Shown here: positions 6,913 to 14,985 of the stretch, in pieces
How positions within the stretch are numbered: position 1 is the first letter of the stretch
Layout of the letters: every line of letters begins with the position of its first letter
Source: Bacillota bacterium
GTDB taxonomy: Bacteria > Bacillota > Clostridia > Christensenellales > CAG-138
Assembly: GCA_022707005.1 (NCBI GenBank)
Contig: JAKJBL010000004.1
Span: 1-43,128, forward strand
Direction: 5' to 3'
DNA: 43,128 nt
The notes under the pieces: generated by a model
What the model saw: the letters and a program-made list of their open reading frames with translations, nothing else
What the model was told of the DNA's origin: nothing
Database searches by the model: none
Position numbers and translations under genes: made by a program

Positions 6913-7806
6913 ATGCAGCATACATTTAAAAGAAGCCTGTTCGACCGTTATGACGGCTGGCGGGTGCGCAATGTTGACCCTGTCTTTAGTATTGTACCCT
7001 TTATTTTGCGCACGCGTATAGATTCGCAAAACCTCTTTGAAGAAAATATACCTATCGAAAAACTCGAAGCATTCGTTAGAAAACAACGCGAAATAATGCC
7101 CGGGCTTTCGTTTATGCATGTTATAATCGCTGCGCTTGTAAGGATGCTCTCACAGCGGCCGTATCTTAACCGCTTTATCATCTGGAACAAGATTTTTGCG
7201 CGAAACACAATAAGCCTTTCGCTTGTAATAAAACGCGAGCTTACAGAGCAGGGAGAAGAAACCATAATTAAACCCGAGTTCGACCCAAAGGATACGCTCT
7301 TTGATGTTGTGAACAAAATGTCGAAGTCTGTCAGCGATAATATGCAAGAAGGCAATGAGGCGGACAACCTCTCGAGGTTTATGGGCAAGCTCCCTGCGTT
7401 TGTTATGCGGTTTCTTGTTTGGCTTTTGCGCGGACTTGATAATGTCGGCAAGCTCCCAAAATCAATACACAGCGTAAGCCCCTGGCATTCGAGCATGTTC
7501 CTGACAAACCTCGGCTCCTTGGGAATAGGCCCTGTCTACCATCACCTTTACGAATTCGGCACATGCAGCATTTTTATAGCAATGGGTAACAAAACGCGCC
7601 TGCATACAATTTCTGCAACAGGCGAACGCGAGGTGCTAAGATTTATCGGCTTGAAGTTCGTAACTGACGAGCGCATTTGTGACGGCCTTTATTACGCAAA
7701 CTCAATGAAGCTTTTAAGACGCCTCCTCATGAACCCCGAAACTTTGCTTTCGCCGCCTGAAAACGTCATAATAGACGATGGCGTAAGGCGCCCTAACGCA
7801 AAGTAG
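6913..7806 (+). CDS. 2-oxoacid dehydrogenase E2-like acyltransferase-fold protein without lipoyl domain
   Basis: A 297-residue protein resembling only the C-terminal catalytic domain (chloramphenicol acetyltransferase fold) of dihydrolipoamide acyltransferases. There is no lipoyl or peripheral-subunit-binding domain. Near the C-terminus the family active-site motif DHRxxDG appears as DERICDG, so the catalytic His is Glu. Stand-alone E2-like proteins are found in many Clostridia and have no well-established reaction. No E1 or E3 genes are nearby. The start is an ATG with AAGGAGG 7 bases before it. It is probably co-transcribed with the small membrane protein 10 bases downstream. Ordinary E2 catalysis is doubtful. 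Confidence 0.75.
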   Translation: MQHTFKRSLFDRYDGWRVRNVDPVFSIVPFILRTRIDSQNLFEENIPIEKLEAFVRKQREIMPGLSFMHVIIAALVRMLSQRPYLNRFIIWNKIFARNTISLSLVIKRELTEQGEETIIKPEFDPKDTLFDVVNKMSKSVSDNMQEGNEADNLSRFMGKLPAFVMRFLVWLLRGLDNVGKLPKSIHSVSPWHSSMFLTNLGSLGIGPVYHHLYEFGTCSIFIAMGNKTRLHTISATGEREVLRFIGLKFVTDERICDGLYYANSMKLLRRLLMNPETLLSPPENVIIDDGVRRPNAK

Positions 7807-7816
7807 AGGAGCATTT

Positions 7817-8263
7817 ATGGCAAGTTCAGGCAAACCGCGTATTCGCATACTTTTGGCTTTTCTTGGAGCGTCGCTTCTTGTATGGGGGCTTACGCTGAGC
7901 GCTCTCGGGTTTTTCGGGGCTTTATCAGATGCAGAGGTTTTAGAAATCACCCCTGTTTTAACTTCGCCTGCAAACGAGTTTTTAACACGCTATAATCTTG
8001 AATTAAACAAGCTGACCTATGCTTTTACAACTCTTGATGAAGTGCCTGTGCAGAGCTTTTGCATCCGCTTTAAAAGCAGCCTATCGCTTCAGGCGTTCGC
8101 GCTTAGAAACCCGGCTGTGCGCTATTTTGAATTTTTACCTGAGCTTAACGCTTTTAAAGACCAAACCGGGCTAAGTTCAAGGGCGCTTGTAACTTCGCTT
8201 CTCGGGCTTATATTCCTCATACTTTCGCCAAGACGCAAAAGGCGGCGCAGCAAAAGCGCTTGA
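7817..8263 (+). CDS. Small membrane protein of unknown function
   Basis: 148 residues with a membrane segment at about 10-33, a roughly 90-residue extracytoplasmic middle with no motif I recognise, a second membrane segment at about 122-138, and a strongly basic tail (RRKRRR). The start ATG has GAGGAG 5 bases upstream. It lies 10 bases after the E2-like gene, so the two probably form an operon. I cannot assign a family. Confidence 0.75.
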   Translation: MASSGKPRIRILLAFLGASLLVWGLTLSALGFFGALSDAEVLEITPVLTSPANEFLTRYNLELNKLTYAFTTLDEVPVQSFCIRFKSSLSLQAFALRNPAVRYFEFLPELNAFKDQTGLSSRALVTSLLGLIFLILSPRRKRRRSKSA

Positions 8264-8362
8264 GCTCGCTCTTAACACAAATTTGTTCAAAATCTGTTTT
8301 CTTTCCAAATATCTTAGGGCATGATAAGCTTTTAGCGGGCACAATGGCCTGTGGAGGTTATA

Positions 8363-9226
8363 ATGGGTAAACGCATTTTAGCGATGCTGCTTTTTGCTGC
8401 AGTTTTGGGGCTTTCAAGCGTTGGTCTTGCAGTTGATGCAGGCCATGAGCGCGTTACGCTTGGCGCTGACTTAACTTTAGAGCAAAGAGCAGCGATTTAT
8501 AAAGATTTTAGCTTAGAAGAAGGCCGCGTTAAGGAGCTTACTGTTACAAACAAAGAAGAGCGCGCATACCTTGAACGATTAGTGCCGGATAAAAAAATAG
8601 GCAGCGTTGCGCTTTCGTGCGTTTATATTAAAACGCTTGAAAAAGACGCTGGGCTATTTATTACCTCAAACAATATAAACTGGTGCACGAATGAAATGTA
8701 TAAAAATGCGCTCTCTACTGCAGGCATACTAGACGCGCAGGTTAAAATTTCCGCGCCTTTCCCGGTTTCCGGCACAGCCGCGCTTACAGGGCTTTATAAG
8801 GCATACGAGGATATAACAGGCGAAAAGCTGAGCGACCTTGCAAAATCTGCCGCAACTGAAGAAATAATAGTAACAGGCGACCTTGCGCAAATGCTTGGCA
8901 GCGTTGACGCTTCAACGCTTGTAAACGAGCTTAAGCTTATTCTTGACCAAACCGCCAAAATGAGCGATGACGAGCTTAAAAAAGAAATCCGCTCAATAGC
9001 AAAGGAGCTTAATATAGCGCTTACAGAAGGGCAGATAGATCAGCTTGTAGGCCTTTGCCGCACGCTTGAAAAGCTCGACCCGCAAGCGCTTAAAGAGCGC
9101 GTACAGTCTCTTACAAAAACGCTCCAATCAATGGGCAAGTTTGAGCGTTTCATCTCCGACGCCTTTACAAACATAAAAAAGTTCTTCGGCGCAGTAGGCG
9201 AGTTCTTCCTAAAACTCTTTAAATAA
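8363..9226 (+). CDS. DUF1002 secreted protein
   Basis: A 287-residue protein with a cleavable signal peptide (about 1-24). Its DUF1002 body includes the family hallmarks RVTLGADLT, ELTVTNKEER, NINWCTNEMY and APFPVSGTAALTGLYKAYE. The C-terminal 110 residues are predicted helical and end in a Phe/Lys-rich tail. DUF1002 proteins are common in Clostridia and Bacilli and their role is unknown. The start is ATG 8363, because GGAGG lies 7 bases upstream; the GTG at 8351 is part of that ribosome-binding region. A strong terminator follows, so it is monocistronic. Confidence 0.88.
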   Translation: MGKRILAMLLFAAVLGLSSVGLAVDAGHERVTLGADLTLEQRAAIYKDFSLEEGRVKELTVTNKEERAYLERLVPDKKIGSVALSCVYIKTLEKDAGLFITSNNINWCTNEMYKNALSTAGILDAQVKISAPFPVSGTAALTGLYKAYEDITGEKLSDLAKSAATEEIIVTGDLAQMLGSVDASTLVNELKLILDQTAKMSDDELKKEIRSIAKELNIALTEGQIDQLVGLCRTLEKLDPQALKERVQSLTKTLQSMGKFERFISDAFTNIKKFFGAVGEFFLKLFK

Positions 9227-9245
9227 AGCGCATGCACGAGTATAG

Positions 9246-9275
9246 GCGCCCTGTAAAAACGCAGGGCGCTTTTTT
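9246..9275 (+). terminator. Intrinsic terminator after the DUF1002 gene
   Basis: GCGCCCTG (9246-9253) pairs with CAGGGCGC (9262-9269), followed by six T. It is 20 bases past the stop codon. Confidence 0.9.
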
Positions 9276-9347
9276 CATGCTTAAGTCACAATTAAAGCAA
9301 TGCTTTCTGTTATACTGTATATACACCGATAAAGCAGGGTTTGGCTT

Positions 9348-11501
9348 ATGAAGCGTGTTGTTTTGCATGCGGCGTTTTTAACAATTATTTTGCTTGCTGC
9401 GCTTAGCTTAGGCTGCGCAATGTTTTCGCCAGTTGACGCGTGCGGCGCGTTCTTAAAGCATATAGAGCGCGGCGATTATGCCAAGGCGTATTCAATGCTC
9501 CACTCCTCTGTACGCTATGACGAAAAACGGCAAAAGAGCGTTGAGGCAGCCAATAAACAGCAGCCTGAAACTACAATCTCCAAAGAGCAGTTTGAACGCC
9601 GCTACAACGCGATTTTTGAGGCGCTTAAAATAAAAGGGTTTTCCTTTACGCTCCTTAGCGCTACTGAAGGCGATGCAATTTGCGTTTACGACTATTCGCT
9701 TATATACGAGAGCGAGCTGCTTGACTTAGAGCAAATGCGCTTTCGCATGGTGTTAAGATATGAGGACGGACGCTGGGCTGTTGAGTGGCATCCATCGCTT
9801 ATTCTCCCTGAGCTTGACTGGGGGGATACAGTGCGCATAAGCAGCCTTGCAGCAAGGCGCGGCGAAATTCTTGCAGACGGCACAGTTTATGCGCAAACCG
9901 AAAACGCAATAAGCGTGCTTGCAATCCTTGATAAAATTGAAGACAGAGCTCAGTTTCTACGCCAGACAAGCCTCCTTCTAAACCTTTCGCAGGAACATAT
10001 CTCTCGTGCGCTAAGCAGCGCAAAGGGCGACTATGTGCTTTTAAAGCGCTTTTATAAAGACGAGTACAGCGAGCTTCTTGAAGATGAGCTTTTGCTCATT
10101 CCCGGCATCTCAATAGATAAGGCGAACTTCGGCACTTTAAGAAGCTATCCCCAAGGGGAGAGCTTAGCGCATATAATAGGGTATGTAGGGCCTATAAGCG
10201 AGGATGACCTTGTAAAGCTCACAGGGTTTGAGGAGGGCGACTCCCAATATAATATTGACTCGCGCATAGGAAAGAGCGGGCTTGAAGCTTCGTATGAAGC
10301 AGAGCTAAGAGGCAAAGACGGTAAAATGGTTTATATTAGCGCACCTGACGGCGCAGTTAAGAAGGTCATTTCGCGCGTTGAAGCGCAGGATGGCCTTGAC
10401 ATAGAGCTAAGCCTGCTGCCTAAGCTGCAATCACGCGCTGAGGCGCTCCTTAAATACACTCTCTACGGCGATGATACTGCCGGAGCTGTTGTTGTGTTAA
10501 ACCCAAAAAGCGGCGCTGTTCTTGCTATGGTCTCCTACCCTTCTTACGATTTAAACCTTTTTAGCCGCGGCATGACCTCTTTGCAATGGGAGGCGCTCGC
10601 AAGCCGCCAAAACGCGCCTATGTTCAACAGGCTTACGCAGGGGCGGTATCCGCCCGGCTCAATCTTTAAGCCCTTTACAGCTGCAGTTGCGCTTGAGAGC
10701 GGAGCAATGACTAAAGAAACTGCATTCCCGCAAAGTACAGAGCGCATAGAAGACGATAAGTGGCTCCCAAGCGACAGCGGCGAGTTCGGCCCGTGGGGCT
10801 ATGCCGCAATAACGCGCGTTGCGCTAAGAAACAGGCACAGCCCGCTTAATATGCACAACGGCATAATTGACTCAGACAATATTTACTTTGCCTACGCAAG
10901 CCTACGCACAGGCGAAACTTTATTCAGCGAGCTTTTACAAAAAGCAGGACTCGATGAGGCAATGCCTTTTGAGCTGCCGATTTCGCCTGCTCAGCTAAAA
11001 AACACCGACACAAGCTGGACTAAAATGCTCCTTGCGGAAAGCTCCTTTGGTCAGGGCGAGGTGCTTATAACGCCGCTTCACGCTGCGTATGCCTTTAGCG
11101 CATTTGCAAATAACGGCAGCATAATGGAGCCTTATTTTATAAAGGGGTTCTATCACACAAAAGAAAACAGGTATGTGCCAAAAGAACTCCATAAAGAAAG
11201 CGTCTGGAAGCAGGACGCTGTAAGCAAAGATGCCGTACGCATTATTGAGCCTATGCTTAAAGACGTAATAGTAAGCGGCACAGGTCAATACTTAAATTTA
11301 GCGAATGTTGCGGGTAAAACAGGCACAGCGCAAATCGGCTCTGACCGCAGCCGCGAAATAAGCTGGTTCGTAGGTTACAGGCTAAATACAAACGACCCGC
11401 GGCTTGTGCTTGTAATGTTGGAGCTGCCTGCAAACAGCGAGGAATTTTCAAGAGTAAAGTTTAAAATTGCAGCTGCGCTTTTAAAAGAAGAGCAGCTATA
11501 G
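9348..11501 (+). CDS. Class B penicillin-binding protein, MecA/PbpC type, lipid-anchored
   Basis: A 717-residue transpeptidase. Residues 1-23 look like a lipoprotein signal with lipobox LSLGC (Cys23) rather than a plain membrane anchor. About 30-150 is an NTF2-like MecA N-terminal domain, about 155-370 is the PBP dimer/allosteric region, and about 385-715 is the transpeptidase. The active-site motifs are complete: S438-IF-K441, S509-D-N511 and K657-T-G659. It cross-links peptidoglycan stem peptides on the outer membrane face. PBPs with a MecA N-domain include PBP2a, enterococcal PBP5 and B. subtilis PbpC, and several have low beta-lactam affinity; affinity here cannot be read from sequence. 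It is probably a single gene or is followed by read-through into the LOG gene. Confidence 0.92.
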   Translation: MKRVVLHAAFLTIILLAALSLGCAMFSPVDACGAFLKHIERGDYAKAYSMLHSSVRYDEKRQKSVEAANKQQPETTISKEQFERRYNAIFEALKIKGFSFTLLSATEGDAICVYDYSLIYESELLDLEQMRFRMVLRYEDGRWAVEWHPSLILPELDWGDTVRISSLAARRGEILADGTVYAQTENAISVLAILDKIEDRAQFLRQTSLLLNLSQEHISRALSSAKGDYVLLKRFYKDEYSELLEDELLLIPGISIDKANFGTLRSYPQGESLAHIIGYVGPISEDDLVKLTGFEEGDSQYNIDSRIGKSGLEASYEAELRGKDGKMVYISAPDGAVKKVISRVEAQDGLDIELSLLPKLQSRAEALLKYTLYGDDTAGAVVVLNPKSGAVLAMVSYPSYDLNLFSRGMTSLQWEALASRQNAPMFNRLTQGRYPPGSIFKPFTAAVALESGAMTKETAFPQSTERIEDDKWLPSDSGEFGPWGYAAITRVALRNRHSPLNMHNGIIDSDNIYFAYASLRTGETLFSELLQKAGLDEAMPFELPISPAQLKNTDTSWTKMLLAESSFGQGEVLITPLHAAYAFSAFANNGSIMEPYFIKGFYHTKENRYVPKELHKESVWKQDAVSKDAVRIIEPMLKDVIVSGTGQYLNLANVAGKTGTAQIGSDRSREISWFVGYRLNTNDPRLVLVMLELPANSEEFSRVKFKIAAALLKEEQL

Positions 11502-11528
11502 GGCTATTACTAATTGGGACGGGGTATT

Positions 11529-12125
11529 ATGCTAAACCAGAAACATATTTGTATTTTTGCATCCTCAAGCGAGAACCTTGCGCCGCGTTATTATACTTTA
11601 GCTAAGGAGCTTGGCAAAGAGCTTGCTTTTAGCGGAGCTGCGCTTGTTTTTGGCGGAGGCAGGCATGGGCTTATGGGTGCGCTTGCAGGCGGCGCAGCTC
11701 AAAACGGCGGCAGGATTATTGGCGTTGTGCCGGAACTTCTAAATAAGCCTGGCATCACATTCAAAGGCTGTACGGAGCTTTACTGCACAAGCACAATGCA
11801 CAGCCGCAAACAATTTATGGAAGATAGGGCGGATGGCTTCATTGCGCTCCCCGGCGGCTTTGGCACCTTGGAAGAACTCCTCGAGGTGCTCACGCTAAAG
11901 CAGCTTGGCTACCACGAAAAGCCAATAGTGCTCTTGAATGCTGATTGTTTTTTTGACCCGCTGCTTGAACAGTTTGAGCAGATTTTTAAAGAGGGCTTTG
12001 CGCACACAGCCTTCCGCTCCCTTTATGAGCTTGCGTATACGCCTAAAGAGGCTGTGCGACTTGTTTTGGAACATGAGTCAGTCAAGTTTCCAAGCAAACT
12101 ACGCGACCTGGAGGTATCCGTATAA
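11529..12125 (+). CDS. LOG-family nucleotide hydrolase
   Basis: A 198-residue Rossmann-like protein of the LOG/TIGR00730 family. It shows the N-terminal ICIFASSSE strand, the FGGGRHGLMGALAGGA loop, the STMHSRKQFM segment and the family signature PGGFGTLEELLE. LOG proteins release the base from nucleoside 5'-monophosphates (cytokinin ribotides in plants; in bacteria some cleave AMP or other nucleotides). The start is ATG 11529, after the purine-rich GGGACGGGG; an upstream in-frame TTG at 11514 overlaps that site. It overlaps the Usp-like gene by one base. Confidence 0.9.
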   Translation: MLNQKHICIFASSSENLAPRYYTLAKELGKELAFSGAALVFGGGRHGLMGALAGGAAQNGGRIIGVVPELLNKPGITFKGCTELYCTSTMHSRKQFMEDRADGFIALPGGFGTLEELLEVLTLKQLGYHEKPIVLLNADCFFDPLLEQFEQIFKEGFAHTAFRSLYELAYTPKEAVRLVLEHESVKFPSKLRDLEVSV

Positions 12126-12538
12126 TGAAAAATAACATCTCCCCTGCCTCTATGCAAAACCATGCGCACGCGCAGCATATAGTAATGGTATGCGTAACGC
12201 GCCAGCGCACATGCGCAAGGCTTATTGAAGCAGGCGAAAAAACCGCGGCAGAACGCGGGCTGCCGCTGCATGTTGTGCATGCAGTAAAAACAGGAGAAAA
12301 TTTCCTGGGAAATGAACTTGACGGCGAAGCGCTTGAATATCTCTTTACTGCTGCTCAGCTCGTAGGGGGGGATTTAGCTGTGCTTAGAGCTGATGATGTA
12401 GAAGCTGCGCTTGTTGACTATGCGCACGCCCATGACGCAAGCGTTATAGTCTTGGGCGCCTCGCCTAGCGGAGAGGGCGAGAGCTTTGTAATGCGCATGC
12501 AAAGGCGGCTTCCCCATGTTAAGCTTGAAATAATATAG
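12125..12538 (+). CDS. Universal stress protein-like (KdpD Usp-type) domain protein
   Basis: 137 residues with a single Usp-like fold. The strand VMVCVTRQRTCARLIEAGEK and the late SVIVLGASPSGEGE glycine-rich stretch resemble the Usp domain of KdpD sensor kinases. In nucleotide-binding Usp proteins this is where ATP sits, but the full GxxGxGS motif is not clear. It starts one base inside the LOG stop codon with GGAGG 11 bases upstream, so it is coupled to the LOG gene. The function is unknown; no kdp genes are nearby. Confidence 0.7.
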   Translation: MKNNISPASMQNHAHAQHIVMVCVTRQRTCARLIEAGEKTAAERGLPLHVVHAVKTGENFLGNELDGEALEYLFTAAQLVGGDLAVLRADDVEAALVDYAHAHDASVIVLGASPSGEGESFVMRMQRRLPHVKLEII

Positions 12539-12544
12539 CCTCAG

Positions 12545-12573
12545 TTCACAAATTTGCGGCTATAGCTTATAAT
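12545..12573 (+). promoter_or_regulatory. Promoter of the DUF815 gene cluster
   Basis: TTCACA (12545-12550), exactly 17 bases, then a perfect TATAAT (12568-12573), 31 bases before the GTG start. Confidence 0.75.
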
Positions 12574-12604
12574 AACGCCATAGACTATACAGGAGGGCGG
12601 CAAA

Positions 12605-13993
12605 GTGCTTACAGATGCAAATCCTCTTGAGGGGGCTTTAGAGCTATACAGCGCAATGCTAAGCCTCAGCGTGCTGCGCCCGTGCCTTGAGGATGCGCCA
12701 ATGCTCAGGCTTAAGGCGCTTCTTCATGCGCTCTTTGAAGGCGACGGCCTTGGCTGCCTTAATGAATACCACAGCCTCACGCACGCGCTTTTAACAAGCG
12801 GCTGCCGCAGGGTAAGCGGCGACCTGTTTCGCGATTATCTGCTCTATGTGCTCTTCGAAAAAGAAAATCTTTTCGCCTCCCTCGCAAGCCGCGGCATTTG
12901 GGATGAACCGCTTGCAGCAGCTTTTCTTTCAGATTTAAAACAGCTCGCGCCCTTTTTAAGCTTGACGAGCATGTCCTTAAAGCAGCTTATAACAGAGCGA
13001 ATGCGCGAGCTTCGCCAAAAGCCGCGCAAAGATAATCTATCTGTGCTCTCAAGCGCAGTCTGGAGCGGCGGGAGCACAAGGCCTCTGCCAAGCCTTGCAG
13101 AGCAGGAAGCTCTAAAACAGGCGCAGCCTCCCAAACCTTTTGAGCTTCCTTTTTTAAGCCTGCACGAAGACGCGTGGCCGAGCTGGCGCTATGCAAAGGA
13201 TGAGCATCTTTTGCCCTATGTTGCAGAAGCTGCGCTTGAAGAGCTTTACAGGCGCCTTGAGCTAAAAGAGGCTGCCACTCTGCTTGACGATATTTGGAGC
13301 CTGCACGCAACCTGCGGCACAGGCCGCTTTTTGCGAAGCCGCCTTTTTACATTCGCTCAGGACGGCAGTATAAAAGAACTCCCCATGAGTATGCTTAAAG
13401 ACGAGGATTTTGCATCCTTTTACGAAGCTGAGGCTGCAGTTCTTTTAAAAAACACAATAAGCTTTATGCGCGGCGAAGCGTCAAGCAATGTCTTTATTCA
13501 CGGGGAGGCTGGCTCGGGCAAATCAACGCTTGTCTTTAGGCTTGCTGCTGAACTTCCTGAGCTTAGGGTATTGTGCTGCCCGCCGGGCTCACTTAAAGCC
13601 CTTATAAACGCGCTTGACGAACTTAGAAGCGCGCCGCTTCGCTTTGTTGTGTTTTTAGACGAATTTATAACTAGTGATCCGCTTTGGCCTGCGCTTCGCG
13701 CAGCATTATCGCCAATGGGCGTTTTTACGGAGAATATTCTCCTTATTGCAGCTTCAAAAAGCAGAGCGGATGACTTTTTTACGCTTGAGCTTGACTTAAG
13801 GCCGCTCCAGCTTAACGAGTTTATTGACTTTACGCAGCTCTTGCTCCTTAAAGCAGGCAGGGATATAGACTTTTTGCTTATTAAAAACGCGTGCATAGAC
13901 TATGCTGCGCAAACAGGCAAAAGCGGCAGCTCGCCCTTAACTCTTCGCGCCTCAAAGCTTGTTGTTGCGCGCCTTATTGAAAAGGAGGCCTAA
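12605..13993 (+). CDS. DUF815-like AAA-family ATPase
   Basis: 462 residues. The N-terminal 250 are helical and carry no motif I can name. The C-terminal part is a P-loop ATPase with Walker A GEAGSGKST (residues 300-308) and Walker B FVVFLDEF (347-354). The order (helical front, then IHGEAGSGKS, then a VFLDEF core) resembles DUF815 ATPases, which are widespread in bacteria with no settled function. The Walker region is more diverged than usual: DUF815 proteins typically read GDRGTGKSS. The start is GTG with AGGAGG 8 bases upstream and a strong promoter. The next gene's ATG immediately follows its stop, so they are co-transcribed. Confidence 0.7.
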   Translation: MLTDANPLEGALELYSAMLSLSVLRPCLEDAPMLRLKALLHALFEGDGLGCLNEYHSLTHALLTSGCRRVSGDLFRDYLLYVLFEKENLFASLASRGIWDEPLAAAFLSDLKQLAPFLSLTSMSLKQLITERMRELRQKPRKDNLSVLSSAVWSGGSTRPLPSLAEQEALKQAQPPKPFELPFLSLHEDAWPSWRYAKDEHLLPYVAEAALEELYRRLELKEAATLLDDIWSLHATCGTGRFLRSRLFTFAQDGSIKELPMSMLKDEDFASFYEAEAAVLLKNTISFMRGEASSNVFIHGEAGSGKSTLVFRLAAELPELRVLCCPPGSLKALINALDELRSAPLRFVVFLDEFITSDPLWPALRAALSPMGVFTENILLIAASKSRADDFFTLELDLRPLQLNEFIDFTQLLLLKAGRDIDFLLIKNACIDYAAQTGKSGSSPLTLRASKLVVARLIEKEA

Positions 13994-14953
13994 ATGGAAG
14001 AATACACCCAAACCCCCTACCCCAAGATTGTGCGCGCTCCGCTAAAGCTAAGCGGTGTTTTCGGCATAGCTTTTCAGCTCTACAAGCGCGGGTTTTTCCA
14101 AATGTTCCTTTTAACGCTTTTGCTTATCGGGCTTGCAGGTATGCTTATGTCCGGCCTGCCCTTATACATGCTTAAAAGTATCGGGTTTACAGATTTCTTT
14201 GAAAACAGCATAACGCAATTCGGGCATCTTTCAAAAGAGTTTGACCTTGGCCGCATTTTTGGCGCAATTATGGGCGGAAGTGCGATTTCAATGCTGCTCT
14301 CCCTTATATATGCGTTTTTGCTTAGCCCTGCATACTTAGGCGCAGCTTTCATGGAAATGAACGAGCGCGCAGAGGGCAGGTGCGGCAGCTTCTCTCAGCT
14401 TATACGCTTTGCTGTGCCAATTGGCTTTAAGCGCTTTTATACCACATATCTTTCGCTGTTTTTAGTTTACCTTGGCGGCCAGATTATAGTCAGCCTTATC
14501 TTTGGGTTGATCGGGGGCGTTTTCGCAGTTGCAGCAATTGTTTCTGCTGCAAGCAACCTGAACATTCTTACATTTATTGTGATGGGCATAATTTTAGCGC
14601 TTCTTCTTATAGTTGCAGTTACTGTACTCGTTGTTTTTATATCACTCGTATACCCTGTTGCAGCGCATGAGGGCAAGCTTGCCTTTAATGCGGTTAAAAG
14701 AGCGTTTATGCTTGCATCAAAGAACTTCTTTAGATGCTTTAGCGCAAACCTTCTATTTACGCTTTTGAGCATATTCATAATCGCGCTCTTTATTTCGCCG
14801 CTCTTTTTATTTGGCGATATATTAAACAACCCGCTTCTGCTTACAATTTTGAGCGGTCTTTGCGGGACTTTGCTCACCCCCTATGCCGCAGCTTTTTATA
14901 CGGCACTGTACATTGATGCAGCATCGCGCGAAAATGCGCCATTAGGGGCATAA
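13994..14953 (+). CDS. Polytopic membrane protein of unknown function
   Basis: 319 residues with about six membrane segments (about 32-56, 92-112, 150-180, 195-222, 252-272, 285-305) and a short cytoplasmic N-terminus. It resembles in layout the DUF975 and glycerophosphodiester-phosphodiesterase membrane-domain proteins of Firmicutes, but I cannot assign it firmly. It directly abuts the DUF815 ATPase gene (TAA then ATG, with AAAGGAGG in the end of that gene), so the two proteins may work together at the membrane. Confidence 0.75.
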   Translation: MEEYTQTPYPKIVRAPLKLSGVFGIAFQLYKRGFFQMFLLTLLLIGLAGMLMSGLPLYMLKSIGFTDFFENSITQFGHLSKEFDLGRIFGAIMGGSAISMLLSLIYAFLLSPAYLGAAFMEMNERAEGRCGSFSQLIRFAVPIGFKRFYTTYLSLFLVYLGGQIIVSLIFGLIGGVFAVAAIVSAASNLNILTFIVMGIILALLLIVAVTVLVVFISLVYPVAAHEGKLAFNAVKRAFMLASKNFFRCFSANLLFTLLSIFIIALFISPLFLFGDILNNPLLLTILSGLCGTLLTPYAAAFYTALYIDAASRENAPLGA

Positions 14954-14985
14954 TACCATTTGAAATACTATTTACGGAGGAAACA

